DNA from: Flavobacteriales bacterium
GTDB taxonomy: Bacteria > Bacteroidota > Bacteroidia > Flavobacteriales_G > Salibacteraceae
Assembly: GCA_018660685.1 (NCBI GenBank)
Contig: JABJJW010000009.1
Location: 35,639 to 99,638 of the forward strand
Direction of reading: 5' to 3'
DNA: 64,000 nucleotides
Positions 49,303 to 58,872 of this stretch are shown in pieces. The notes under the pieces were generated by a model that searched no databases, was not told the DNA's origin, and was given only the letters and a program-made list of their open reading frames with translations. A program made the position numbers and the translations under genes. Each line of letters opens with the position of its first letter. Within the stretch, counting starts at the first letter, position 1.

Positions 49303-50790
49303 GTGGAGAAATACGATATCTGCGTTATAGGCGGTGGGCCTTCAGGTTATGCTGCTGCGATGCGAGCCATCGACTTCGGTAAAAAGACCATCCTCATTGA
49401 AAGAGGAAAAATTGGAGGAGCAAGCATTTACAATGGGGCACTCACCTCTAAAACGACTTGGGAAGTCTCCTCGAGAATTGCTTCGATAAATGAAATGCTC
49501 GAACAATCTGATCGACCATTTTTTGAAATTCCTTGGCAAGATGTTCGGCAAACGGTCAGTGAAGCAGTTTTTGATAGAAAACAACAGTATTCAGCTCACC
49601 TCAAGCTCCTAAAAGAAGAAACTTCATCCGTGAGGTTCAGGCATGCCAGAGGTGCAGGGAAATTCCTTTCGAAGAATGAAATACAAATCACCTCTAAAAA
49701 AGGGGAGGAAGTAATCTGGGCGGAGAACACCATTGTTGCCACAGGGAGCCGACCTCGTAAACTCCCACATATCGAAACGGACGAGCAGCTCATCATGACC
49801 AGTGATGGGATCGATTATATTGAGGACTATCCTAAAAGTCTGGTGATTTTAGGAGCAGGTGTAATTGGATGCGAGTACGCCACGATTTTCTCAAATTTCG
49901 GGAAGACGAAAGTTTACTTGATAGATCGAGCAGATCGCATTCTTCCTTTTGAAGATGAAGACATCGCTGGAATGGTAAGCCAAAACCTTCGAGCCAATGG
50001 TGTGACAATTCACAAACTCGCCAAGTTAGAGCGAATGGAGGTGGTGGATGGGGAAGTGGAATATGAGATTAGCAATCCCGATGGAACCAGTGAAGTCATC
50101 AGGGTTGAGAAAGCGCTTCTTTCTGTTGGACGCATCCCAAATACAGAAGAGCTTGGACTCGAAAATGCAGGTGTGGATATTTCGGATAGAAATCACATCC
50201 TCGACACCAACACTCAAACAAGCATTCCAAATATTTATGCAGTGGGTGATGTAACAGGGCACATTGCCTTGGTGAACGTCGGTGAAATTGAAGGCCGATA
50301 TGCAGTCGAGAAAATTGTCGGAGAAGAAGTTGGCGATATGACTTATGACAATGTCTGCACGATCATGTTTTTGCACCCTGAAGTGGCAGCGGTAGGCATG
50401 AACGAGTTACAATGCATCGAGCAAGGAAAATCAATCAAGGTTGTTAAGCTTGATTTTAGCTGTATTGCCAGAGCCATTGCTATGCGTAAAACCCAAGGGT
50501 TTTTCAAAATTATCGTCACGGATGATGAGGACATGCGGATTCTTGGAATGCGAGCGATTGGCGAACATGCTTCAAGCGCGATACAAGCCATTGGGCTTTT
50601 AATCAAGATGGATCACCCAATCGAAGTACTAGCAGACTTAGTACATCCTCACCCTTCGATTATTGAAGGAATTCAGGAGTGTGTAAGAATGCTGCTAAAC
50701 AAGTCCATTTTTAAGTCTGCCGTATTCAAAGATGCGATGCAGTGCTACCGCCGACAGGCTGGAAAGGTTGAACACCTGCAAGAACTCTAA
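49303..50790 (+). CDS. FAD/NAD-dependent oxidoreductase of the disulfide-reductase family, without redox cysteines
   Basis: 495 residues, from GTG 49303. FAD binding: YDICVIGGGPSGYAAAMRAI; NAD binding: LVILGAGVIGCEYATIFSNF; FAD/ribityl contact: IYAVGDVTGHIALVNVGEIE; dimerisation domain: the final 130 residues with LHPEVAAVG and VHPHPSIIEGIQECVRM, the H-x-x-x-x-E pair. In dihydrolipoamide dehydrogenase and relatives the region after the FAD loop reads G-G-T-C-x(4)-C; here it is IGGASIYNGALTSKT with no cysteine at all. It may therefore act as a soluble transhydrogenase-like or quinone-linked flavoenzyme, not a disulfide reductase. Function is unproven. Confidence 0.83.
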   Translation: MEKYDICVIGGGPSGYAAAMRAIDFGKKTILIERGKIGGASIYNGALTSKTTWEVSSRIASINEMLEQSDRPFFEIPWQDVRQTVSEAVFDRKQQYSAHLKLLKEETSSVRFRHARGAGKFLSKNEIQITSKKGEEVIWAENTIVATGSRPRKLPHIETDEQLIMTSDGIDYIEDYPKSLVILGAGVIGCEYATIFSNFGKTKVYLIDRADRILPFEDEDIAGMVSQNLRANGVTIHKLAKLERMEVVDGEVEYEISNPDGTSEVIRVEKALLSVGRIPNTEELGLENAGVDISDRNHILDTNTQTSIPNIYAVGDVTGHIALVNVGEIEGRYAVEKIVGEEVGDMTYDNVCTIMFLHPEVAAVGMNELQCIEQGKSIKVVKLDFSCIARAIAMRKTQGFFKIIVTDDEDMRILGMRAIGEHASSAIQAIGLLIKMDHPIEVLADLVHPHPSIIEGIQECVRMLLNKSIFKSAVFKDAMQCYRRQAGKVEHLQEL

Positions 50791-50792
50791 AA

Positions 50793-51866
50793 CTATTTAT
50801 TAGGATCGCTGAAGTCTGGATTGGTCACAATCGAGCTATCGGTCATGGTAAGCAAGAATGCTTCCAATGCCTCTTTTTGATATTCAGAGAGTTGAATTCC
50901 TCCTTGATGAGCCTGCTTCATGAGGTTGTCGATGTTCCGATTCACTTTCACACCTTCACTATAGAAATCAATGACCTGACGAATAGTATTGAATCGCCCA
51001 TCGTGCATGTAAGGCGCCGTGAATACCAGGTTTCGAAGCGATGGTGTTTTGAACTTGCCAAAGTCTTCATCATTTTCAGTAACATCAAATCTGCCAGGAG
51101 CAAGATTGGCGTCGATGTCTAACCCGTTGTTGTGAAATAGATTATCGGTAGCGAGGATGCTTCCGTGACAGTGAAAACAATCTCCTTCTTCCGTATTGAA
51201 TACAAGTTCACTCCCGAACGCCTCCAATTCAGAGAACTGAGTTTCGCCGCGCAATACTTTGTCAAACTTGCTTTCTGAACTTACGATGGTCATTTCAAAC
51301 TGGACAATTGCTCTGGAAACCAGCAGGGAGTCTATTTCTGTAGTTCCGAAAGCTTGACTAAAGAGATCTGGGTAAAATGCATCATCCTGGAGCTTTCGTA
51401 CTGCTTCATTCCAGCTCAAGTCCATCTCGATTGGGTTGGCAACTGGCTGAAAAGCTTGATCCACCGGACTTTTGGCTCTCCCATCCCAAAACAATTGGGG
51501 CATCCAAGCAATGTTCTGGACAGGCATCGATTGGACCGCCGTCCTTCCTCCATGTGTACCAAGGCTGAATTGTGCGGGGTCGCTAAATCCAGCTTCCTGT
51601 AGATGACATGAACCGCAAGAAATATTATCCTTCCGAGAAAGAATAGGGTCAAAGAATAGTTTACGACCTAATGCAATTCCTTCCAGCGTGAGAGGGTTAT
51701 TCTCGTCAGAAAAATAATCTGGAAAACCTGGCGGCACCTTTAAGTGGTACCGAGTAGGTTGATAATCGCTCACTGCGTTTGGGTCGCTAATCAGGGGATC
51801 CTTTTCACAGCTGTGAATTACAATCATTGTCAGAACAATGCATCCTATGATCCAAACCTTTTTCAT
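50793..51866 (-). CDS. Di-haem cytochrome c peroxidase (MauG/CcpA type)
   Basis: 357 residues. A lipoprotein-type signal peptide ends at Cys20 (IVIHSCEKD), so it is probably anchored in the periplasmic or outer-membrane leaflet. Two c-type haem sites are present: NISCGSCHLQ (84-88) and GDCFHCHGS (230-234). The motifs SRKDNISCGSCH and FKTPSLRNLVFTAPYMHDGR (with the MHDGR loop) are typical of bacterial di-haem peroxidases, which reduce hydrogen peroxide with electrons from cytochrome c. Its ATG overlaps the subtilase stop by four bases, so it is co-transcribed with a secreted protease; the link may be incidental. Confidence 0.92.
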   Translation of the reverse strand: MKKVWIIGCIVLTMIVIHSCEKDPLISDPNAVSDYQPTRYHLKVPPGFPDYFSDENNPLTLEGIALGRKLFFDPILSRKDNISCGSCHLQEAGFSDPAQFSLGTHGGRTAVQSMPVQNIAWMPQLFWDGRAKSPVDQAFQPVANPIEMDLSWNEAVRKLQDDAFYPDLFSQAFGTTEIDSLLVSRAIVQFEMTIVSSESKFDKVLRGETQFSELEAFGSELVFNTEEGDCFHCHGSILATDNLFHNNGLDIDANLAPGRFDVTENDEDFGKFKTPSLRNLVFTAPYMHDGRFNTIRQVIDFYSEGVKVNRNIDNLMKQAHQGGIQLSEYQKEALEAFLLTMTDSSIVTNPDFSDPNK

Positions 51867-54175
51867 CGTATAACCTGAACGGTCTTCCTCAAGAACGAAT
51901 CATTTGCCTTGACATTTACAATGTAAATTCCTGATCTCAGATTCGAAACATCGATGCTCAACTCTTTATCAGAATGTACTGATTGATAAATCAAACGGCC
52001 CTGAGTATCATGGATCGTGACAAAATCAACAATTGAAACCGCGCTTATAATTTGAAGTAAGTCGGTAGCAGGATTAGGATAAACCCGAATAAGCTGGGGA
52101 CTTGCCTCTGCGACGCCCGCTGGATATCCAAGCAACACAGTGTCCGATTGGACACATCCATTGGCATCAATGATGTAAAACCGATGCCAGCCTACGCTCA
52201 GACCCGTTTTGACACTACCGAACGTACTATCGCCCCAGATCACGGTGTAGGGAGGTGTTCCGCCTGAGATATTCAAATCGATCTCACCATTTGATCCGCT
52301 ATAAGGAATGGGAATCGTCATGTTGGATGTTGCAGAAATGGGATTGGGATCTATCAATTCAATTATTTCCACTGCAGTACAAGAACTTGAATCAGATGTG
52401 ATGGAAACTACATAAAACCCGGCTTGAAGTCCTGTATCAACATTCACGGTAGAACCACTTTGCCACTCATAGTTATATCCAGTGTCTAACTCAATAATTC
52501 CATCGGCAGAACCATGACATGTTGGATGATCAAGTGACCAACCAATTTCAGGACTCAACGAATCACTTATGGCAATTTGCTTGACAATAGAATCTCCACT
52601 TGTATCAGAAATCGATACAGTATACGCACCAGCACATAAGTTGGTGATCAAAGCTGAAGTGGCACCCGTGTTCCATGAAAAATTGAATGGTGGATTGCCG
52701 CCAAGAACTTGAACATCAATTTCTCCATCACACAATCCACAGGCGGAATTTATCACGTTGGTCACCACCGTTAAGCAAGTATCACTCACAGCGCTCACCG
52801 CATTAAATAGATTAAGTCTGCCGCTTGTTGCAACCAATCCATCGAGAGAAGAAAGCACATCTACTCCATTATTAAGAAGCTGGTTCTTTAAATAAATTGC
52901 CAAACCGCCTGGGTTGCCTTCGTACGATTCCAGAACCTCTTCACACATTGCACTTTGCATCAAGGCTACAGCGCCAGCGACATGTGGCGTTGCCACCGAC
53001 GTACCAGTGCTGTTTCCGTAGCCACTGTTCCTCGTCGAGTAAATAGAAGTACCGGGTGCTCCAATATCGATTGTAGATACACCATAAGCCGCACCTCCAT
53101 TCTTTACGTCAGAGCTTGTCGTATTCGTTACGCTGATGAGAAAGTTACTTGGGCATGCGGTTGGCACATCTCCTTCTTCGTCAATATTGATATTGATATT
53201 CGCCGTGGCGCCGGCGCTAATAATTCCTTCAATGCCCATTGAGTCATACATGGCACACCAGAGAGGAAAGTCTAATGGATCTCCATAGTCAACACCAAAC
53301 GAGGAATTTGTAGAGACAACATACGCTCCTTGCGCACCATTTGTCTCATTGTAAAGACGTCGCATGTCAAGAATGTATCCATAGGATTCCAAAACGGTTG
53401 ACTCAATTGTTGATGAGCCAGATATTGGTAAAATCTTCACATTCCAGTTCACTCCGGTGACGCCAATTCCATTGTTTCCCCGAGCCCCAACGGTTCCAGC
53501 TACATGTGTCCCGTGATTGTCAAAAAAGTGCGATCCGGATGTAGAATAAACGTTCCAACCGTTAATGTCATCGACGTATCCGTTGTTGTCATCATCCACC
53601 CCATTACCCGGGATTTCATTTCGGTTTACAAATATGTTTTGTTCAAGGTCTTCGTGATTAATGTTGAACCCACCATCGATTACGGCAACCACAATCGTAT
53701 CTCCAGATGCCGTGACACCGCCCGTGGAAATATCCCAAGCATTCTTGGCATCAACGTCTGCAGTCCCTGATCCTCCATTCGTACCATCATTGTAGAAATT
53801 CCACTGTTCATCAAAATTTGGATCATCCGGTTCACCGCGGCGTACCACGTTTGAATGATTGAATTGAACCGCCTCAATTCCTTTTAATCCCCAAGCAATA
53901 TTTAAACCCTTCTCGGTTTTAGTTTCGTCACCTTCAAATTGGATGGTCCATAGAGGAATCGAATGGAGCAGTCGCTTTTTTGGCTGAACTTCTTCTTCTA
54001 GCTTGCTCGAGAGTAATGCACAAATTTGATGGATGTCGGCATCTCTCTCCAGATGAACAATCAACTCCCCTTCCACAACATTTCCATGTCCTTCATCTTG
54101 ACCGAATGAAACGGAGTGAATCGCAACAAATAAGACAATGGGTATTAGCTTAAAAAGGGGTGAATCCATATACAT
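51863..54175 (-). CDS. Subtilisin-like (S8) serine protease secreted by T9SS
   Basis: 770 residues with a signal peptide (start MYMDSPLFK, cleavage near SVSFGQ) and a propeptide. The catalytic triad is clear: VVAVIDGGFN (Asp167), NHGTHVAG (His221) and GTSVATPHVAG (Ser393). After residue 465 a SprB-type repeat (CDGEIDVQVLGGNPPFNFSW) and a second similar unit are followed by the type A sorting domain (IRVYPNPATDLLQIISAVS, TIHDTQGRLIYQ, NLRSGIYIVNV). It should be a surface or released protease. It is the first gene of a short operon with the cytochrome c peroxidase. The next gene, on the plus strand, begins only 40 bases away. Confidence 0.92.
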   Translation of the reverse strand: MYMDSPLFKLIPIVLFVAIHSVSFGQDEGHGNVVEGELIVHLERDADIHQICALLSSKLEEEVQPKKRLLHSIPLWTIQFEGDETKTEKGLNIAWGLKGIEAVQFNHSNVVRRGEPDDPNFDEQWNFYNDGTNGGSGTADVDAKNAWDISTGGVTASGDTIVVAVIDGGFNINHEDLEQNIFVNRNEIPGNGVDDDNNGYVDDINGWNVYSTSGSHFFDNHGTHVAGTVGARGNNGIGVTGVNWNVKILPISGSSTIESTVLESYGYILDMRRLYNETNGAQGAYVVSTNSSFGVDYGDPLDFPLWCAMYDSMGIEGIISAGATANININIDEEGDVPTACPSNFLISVTNTTSSDVKNGGAAYGVSTIDIGAPGTSIYSTRNSGYGNSTGTSVATPHVAGAVALMQSAMCEEVLESYEGNPGGLAIYLKNQLLNNGVDVLSSLDGLVATSGRLNLFNAVSAVSDTCLTVVTNVINSACGLCDGEIDVQVLGGNPPFNFSWNTGATSALITNLCAGAYTVSISDTSGDSIVKQIAISDSLSPEIGWSLDHPTCHGSADGIIELDTGYNYEWQSGSTVNVDTGLQAGFYVVSITSDSSSCTAVEIIELIDPNPISATSNMTIPIPYSGSNGEIDLNISGGTPPYTVIWGDSTFGSVKTGLSVGWHRFYIIDANGCVQSDTVLLGYPAGVAEASPQLIRVYPNPATDLLQIISAVSIVDFVTIHDTQGRLIYQSVHSDKELSIDVSNLRSGIYIVNVKANDSFLRKTVQVIR

Positions 54176-54215
54176 TAGACGAATATCACGTAATTAAGTT
54201 GAATATTGTCGGCGG

Positions 54216-56729
54216 ATGACTGAGAAGCCTCTTACCATAGTTAAAAGCTCAGCGGGTTCGGGAAAAACCTTTGCAATCTCTCGAGCTTATCTCACTCTCA
54301 TCATTCAGCACGACTCACCTTTTCATTTCGGTCACATATTGGCTTTGACTTTCACGGTTAAAGCGACGGCGGAAATGAAAGAAAGAATCATTGTTTACCT
54401 GTCTGATCTTGCTCATGGAACTTCAAAAAGGAAGGACACTCAATTTATGCTCGAAGCGCTTCGACAATCAACCGGTCTCAAAGATTCAGAGATTAAGTCG
54501 CGATCTAAGCTTCTTCTAGAAGCATTGCTTCATAACTATGATGACTTCTCCATCATGACCATTGATAAGTTCTTTCATCGGTTGGTCAGGTCATTTTCCT
54601 CAGATCTTAGTTTGTCAAATGATTTTGAAGTCCAAATCGATCAGAATCAGTTCATTGATGCCGTTATAGAATCAGTTCAATCAAGGATAGGTGCTGATGA
54701 CAATTTGCAAAAAGCATTACTCGATTTCGCCGATTTTCAAACAAGCCAGAACAGGAGCTATGCAATGGATTCTCAGCTTCGAGCGGTGATTAGAGAATTG
54801 ATCTCAGATCATTTCTTTCAGGATCAAGGAGGCAGAGTAGAAATTTCTGACGAAGACGTAAAACAAGCTCGAAGTAGAATTATCCAAAAAGTTCGAGAAA
54901 TAGAAGGGAAAGTAAAAGAGGCAGGCCTTCAATCGATTTCTTTACTCAAGAAGGAAGGAGTTTCAATGGAAGACCTGAAAGGGAAGTCCAGGGGCATTTG
55001 GGGAAAACTCAACAAGCTGTGCAATCCAGATTTGTCCAGTTTGAACGATAAATGGGATTCGTATGAAAAGTTCATCCAAGAAGATTCATGGAAGACCGTT
55101 ACGAACAACGATTCTGTAGACTTAGTGCAACCTCAGATTGTGAAACTGCTTGAAGAACTGCGAGATGTGCAACCCCAATTTGCGCTCGCGGCATTTCTCA
55201 AATCAATATACCCGAGCCTGTTCGCAATTGGGTTCATTCAAAAACTCTTGCTCATTATTGAGGAGACAAAAAGTGATCTTAATATTCAGTCACTTGGCGA
55301 TTTCAATCGAATTCTCTTCTCAAAACTAAAAGAGGAGAACGCTTACTTTCTTTTTGAACGACTCGGAAATCAGTACCAGCACATATTGATCGATGAGTTT
55401 CAAGACACATCTGTCATCCAATGGAATAATCTAATTCCCCTCGTAGAAAACAGCATCTCAGAAGGACATCAATCCTTGATCGTTGGAGATGGTAAACAAT
55501 CAATCTATCGATTCCGTGGTGGGGAAACAGCACAGTTTTCCAAATTGCCTTCCATTGACCATTCATCTTCTGTCTTGTTTGAAGAGAGTGCGAATATTGA
55601 GCAACTCGAAAAAAACTATCGATCCTCGAAAAACATCGTTCTATTCAACAACCGCTTTTTCTCTGAATTCATTGAGAATTACTCTCCTGATTTAAAAAGA
55701 ATATATGACGGTCTCGATCAGACACCTACATCCGAAGAAAGTGGTAAGGTAATTTGGAAGTTTACATCAGAGTACGCTAACAAATCGGACCGATTCCCTT
55801 TTTTGGCAAAGCACATCAGTGGCAAAATTGATTCGGGAATACGACCAAATACGATCACCTGTCTTCTGTTTAAAAATGATGATGCCCGAGAACTGGCGCA
55901 AGCTTTGAACCATCTCGGGGTTGAAGTCATCAGTGACGAAAACTTAAAAGTGATATCTCACCCAGCTGTGAAGCTGCTTCTCGCGTCGCATAAGCTTATT
56001 TCGAATACGAGGGACCCATTTTTACTTCAGCATTGGTTGTTGCGGCTTCATCACGTAAAGCAGATTGACAACTATCAAGCGCTGGCCATTGACATTCATA
56101 AAAAGAGAGCCCGATATCGTGATGTGATCGAGAAGTTAAAACTTAAAGACCCCGTTTGGTTCAATTTGAACTCAAGTGTTTTCTCTCAAATGTTGAGCAT
56201 TGCTAAATCATTGAAATATGATTTGGAAGATTCAATGGTTCAGCTGTTCTTGGACAGCTGTCTTGAATATGATCAGCAGCATTATTATAAAGAAAGCTTT
56301 GATTCTTACTTGAATCGAGTGAGTGATGACTTGAACATCGAAGTGCCTGCAGATTCACAAGCCGTGCAGTTGATGACGATTCACAAGTCTAAGGGTCTAG
56401 AGTTTGAACATGTTATCATCGACGTTCCAGATGTGTCAAAAAGTAGATTAACGAAGGATTTTTCTTGGGTTGAACTGAAGGAAGAAATTGGGCTGGACCT
56501 AGCCTACATAGAAACGAGAAAACTAGAAGGAACTAGACATAGTGCAATTTGGGAAGATGAGGATGAATCGTCAAACATCGATTTCGTCAACTCCCTTTAT
56601 GTTGCTTTTACTAGAGCTAAAACATCTTTGGAAATATTCTCAAAGCCCATGGTAAAGCAAAAGAGTGTTCAGTTTATCCAAGATTGGAATGAATGGGACG
56701 ATGAAAATTCTGAACTAGTATTCAAATGA
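54216..56729 (+). CDS. UvrD/AddA-like superfamily 1 helicase without nuclease domain
   Basis: 837 residues. Motifs: Walker A VKSSAGSGKTFAIS (Gly14-Thr18), motif II ILIDEFQDTSVIQW (Asp393-Asp397), motif III VGDGKQSIYRFRGGE, motif IV EKNYRSSKN, motif V VQLMTIHKSKGLEFEHVIID and motif VI LYVAFTRAKTSLEIF. This is the AddA/RecB-type helicase seen in Bacteroidota, but it stops shortly after motif VI. The RecB-like PD-(D/E)XK nuclease domain that normally follows is absent, and no AddB partner lies nearby. It could unwind DNA for repair without its own nuclease. The next gene starts inside its stop codon (ATGA). Confidence 0.85.
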   Translation: MTEKPLTIVKSSAGSGKTFAISRAYLTLIIQHDSPFHFGHILALTFTVKATAEMKERIIVYLSDLAHGTSKRKDTQFMLEALRQSTGLKDSEIKSRSKLLLEALLHNYDDFSIMTIDKFFHRLVRSFSSDLSLSNDFEVQIDQNQFIDAVIESVQSRIGADDNLQKALLDFADFQTSQNRSYAMDSQLRAVIRELISDHFFQDQGGRVEISDEDVKQARSRIIQKVREIEGKVKEAGLQSISLLKKEGVSMEDLKGKSRGIWGKLNKLCNPDLSSLNDKWDSYEKFIQEDSWKTVTNNDSVDLVQPQIVKLLEELRDVQPQFALAAFLKSIYPSLFAIGFIQKLLLIIEETKSDLNIQSLGDFNRILFSKLKEENAYFLFERLGNQYQHILIDEFQDTSVIQWNNLIPLVENSISEGHQSLIVGDGKQSIYRFRGGETAQFSKLPSIDHSSSVLFEESANIEQLEKNYRSSKNIVLFNNRFFSEFIENYSPDLKRIYDGLDQTPTSEESGKVIWKFTSEYANKSDRFPFLAKHISGKIDSGIRPNTITCLLFKNDDARELAQALNHLGVEVISDENLKVISHPAVKLLLASHKLISNTRDPFLLQHWLLRLHHVKQIDNYQALAIDIHKKRARYRDVIEKLKLKDPVWFNLNSSVFSQMLSIAKSLKYDLEDSMVQLFLDSCLEYDQQHYYKESFDSYLNRVSDDLNIEVPADSQAVQLMTIHKSKGLEFEHVIIDVPDVSKSRLTKDFSWVELKEEIGLDLAYIETRKLEGTRHSAIWEDEDESSNIDFVNSLYVAFTRAKTSLEIFSKPMVKQKSVQFIQDWNEWDDENSELVFK

Positions 56730-57175
56730 ACATAAGCACTGAGATATCAGAATTTGAAGACCTTTCATCTCACGATGTTCATGCCTTGCTAAAACTCAGG
56801 GCGGAAGTTTTCGTGGTGGAACAAGAGTGCTTCTATCTTGACCCAGACGATGAGGACCTTGATTCATTTCATCTGCTGATGAAGGACGAAAAGAGACTCA
56901 TAGCGTACAGCAGATTCTATTTAGATGGTTCGGAAAGGTGGCACATTGGACGTGTCGTTGTTCGTTCTGAACAGAGAGGTAAAGGTCACGCTCGACATAT
57001 GATGAAGACGATTCTTGATCACATTCATTCTAGCCAGAATAACCACCCCATCGAGCTTTCAGCTCAAGTTTACCTTGAATCGTTCTACCGATCAATATCC
57101 TTCGAGCCGGTTGGGAACATGTATTTAGACGCAGGACTTCCGCACATCAGAATGCTTTATCAAGACAAGTCCTGA
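56726..57175 (+). CDS. elaA: ElaA-type GNAT acetyltransferase
   Basis: 149 residues. FEDLSSHDVHALLKLRAEVF followed by VVEQECFYLDPDDEDLDSFH is the ElaA pattern (variant of R-x-x-V-F-V-V-E-Q-x-C-x-Y). HIGRVVVRSEQRGKGHARHM is the acetyl-CoA binding loop (R-x-x-G-x-G/A). The family has no settled substrate. The ATG overlaps the helicase stop by four bases (ATGA), indicating translation coupling, although no functional link to DNA repair is evident. It is followed by 161 non-coding bases leading to dnaB. Confidence 0.87.
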   Translation: MNISTEISEFEDLSSHDVHALLKLRAEVFVVEQECFYLDPDDEDLDSFHLLMKDEKRLIAYSRFYLDGSERWHIGRVVVRSEQRGKGHARHMMKTILDHIHSSQNNHPIELSAQVYLESFYRSISFEPVGNMYLDAGLPHIRMLYQDKS

Positions 57176-57324
57176 ATCATTGTGAATTGTCGGTGCAAAG
57201 ACCATTGAAAACTATTTATTCATGTTAAGACCTAGGCTGTGATTCGGACTCAAATCGGTTCACAATTCGATGGCATAGTGAATAAGTTTGGTTGAGTTTG
57301 GAGCGGCTCTCGCCGACCTCTCTT

Positions 57325-57332
57325 TACCTTTG
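57325..57332 (+). promoter_or_regulatory. TAnnTTTG -7 box for dnaB
   Basis: TACCTTTG, an exact consensus match, ends four bases before ATG 57337. A TTG at 57298-57300 lies about 24 bases upstream, near the expected -33 position. The leader would be a handful of bases. Confidence 0.55.
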
Positions 57333-57336
57333 ATGT

Positions 57337-58872
57337 ATGGAAAAACCGAGAGCTGAAGAAGCGAAATCCAAGACGGAGTTGAGTGTAGTCCGAAAGCAAA
57401 TTGCTACTCCTGAATATGGTAAGCTTCCACCTCAAGCAGTGGATCTTGAAGAGGCCGTTCTCGGAGCTTTAATGCTTGACAAAGAAGCTCTTACGGATGT
57501 AATTGACATCCTCAAAAAGCAGAGTTTTTATAAAGAAGATCACCAAATCATTTTCGATGCAATCGTTGATCTTTTCCAACGTTCGGAGCCTATAGACATC
57601 CTAACGGTCACACAAGAGCTCAAGAAGCGTGGTGAACTCGATGTAGTCGGTGGAGCATTCTACATTGCACAACTTACCAACCGTGTTGCCTCGAGCGCCA
57701 ATGTCGAATTTCATGCTCGCATCATTGCGCAAAAGCACATCCAAAGAGAACTCATCAAAATTTCGAGTGATACGATCAAACAAGCGTATGACGAATCGGT
57801 AGACGTTTTTGACTTGCTCGATTCTGCGGAAGCGGGGTTGTTTGAAGTGGCCGAAGGAAACATTCGAAGGAGTTATGAGGACATGACTAAACTCCTGTCC
57901 AAGGCAGTCAAGCACATTGAGGAGATTAGCAAGAATGATGGTACAAGCGGAATCCCTTCTGGATTTACAAACCTAGATCGAGTAACTGGAGGATTTCAAC
58001 CATCGGACATGGTAGTCTTAGCGGCGCGACCAGGTATGGGAAAAACGGCCTTCGTTCTTTCGCTGGCAAGAAATGCTGCGGTCGATTACAAAAAACCAAT
58101 CGCGCTCTTTTCGCTTGAGATGTCGTCGCTTCAATTAGCGAATCGACTAATTGCAAGTGAGACAGAAATTAGTGCGGAAAAGCTTAAAAAAGGAACGCTC
58201 GAGCCTTATGAGTGGGAGCAACTTCGCGCAAGAATTGGAAAGCTCACTGTCGCTCCAATCTACATCAATGACACACCTGGCTTATCAGTATTTGAATTAA
58301 GGGCTCAGTGCCGACGTCTTAAGGCAGAAAAAGATATTCAGATGGTCATCATTGACTACCTGCAGCTCATGACTGCTTCTGGTGATGGAAAAGGAAATAG
58401 GGAGCAAGAAATCAGTACGATTTCCAGAGCAATCAAAGGAATTGCCAAAGAATTGAACGTACCTATTATCGCACTCAGTCAGTTAAGCCGGGCCGTAGAA
58501 ACTCGTGGAGGCGATAAAAAGCCAATGCTAAGTGACCTTAGAGAATCAGGAGCGATTGAGCAGGACGCAGATATGGTGATGTTTATCTATCGCCCTGAAT
58601 ACTACAGTATCGATGTGGACGAAGAAGGAAACTCTACGAGCGGTATGGCCGAATTGATCATAGCCAAACATAGAAACGGATCAACAGAGGACGTTAAAAT
58701 TCGTTTCCAAAATCACTTGGCTCGTTTTGTCAATTGGGAGAATGATAATTTTGATAGTGGTGAGGAAGATCCTTTCTCACTCACCGAAGAAGATGATCAT
58801 CAAATTCTCAAATCCAAAAATTGGGATAGTTCCGACGATAGCAATGATTCAGAAGAGCCACCATTCCTTTAA
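57337..58872 (+). CDS. dnaB: Replicative DNA helicase DnaB
   Basis: 511 residues. DnaB unwinds the duplex at the replication fork as a hexamer. The N-terminal helical domain starts LPPQAVDLEEAVLGALMLDK; the RecA-like domain has Walker A LAARPGMGKTAFVLSLARNA (231-238), Walker B MVIIDYLQLM and the arginine-rich segment SQLSRAVETRGGDKKPMLSD with LRESGAIEQDADMV. No intein is inserted, unlike many dnaB genes. The C-terminal tail is acidic. A separate promoter (57325-57332) lies directly before the start. The last 29 bases overlap the start of the next gene. Confidence 0.97.
   Translation: MEKPRAEEAKSKTELSVVRKQIATPEYGKLPPQAVDLEEAVLGALMLDKEALTDVIDILKKQSFYKEDHQIIFDAIVDLFQRSEPIDILTVTQELKKRGELDVVGGAFYIAQLTNRVASSANVEFHARIIAQKHIQRELIKISSDTIKQAYDESVDVFDLLDSAEAGLFEVAEGNIRRSYEDMTKLLSKAVKHIEEISKNDGTSGIPSGFTNLDRVTGGFQPSDMVVLAARPGMGKTAFVLSLARNAAVDYKKPIALFSLEMSSLQLANRLIASETEISAEKLKKGTLEPYEWEQLRARIGKLTVAPIYINDTPGLSVFELRAQCRRLKAEKDIQMVIIDYLQLMTASGDGKGNREQEISTISRAIKGIAKELNVPIIALSQLSRAVETRGGDKKPMLSDLRESGAIEQDADMVMFIYRPEYYSIDVDEEGNSTSGMAELIIAKHRNGSTEDVKIRFQNHLARFVNWENDNFDSGEEDPFSLTEEDDHQILKSKNWDSSDDSNDSEEPPFL

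Noticed and set aside
57176..57336. Possible tRNA or small RNA in the gap before dnaB
   Set aside because: No cloverleaf or T-loop sequence was found by eye; the only clear element is the dnaB promoter.
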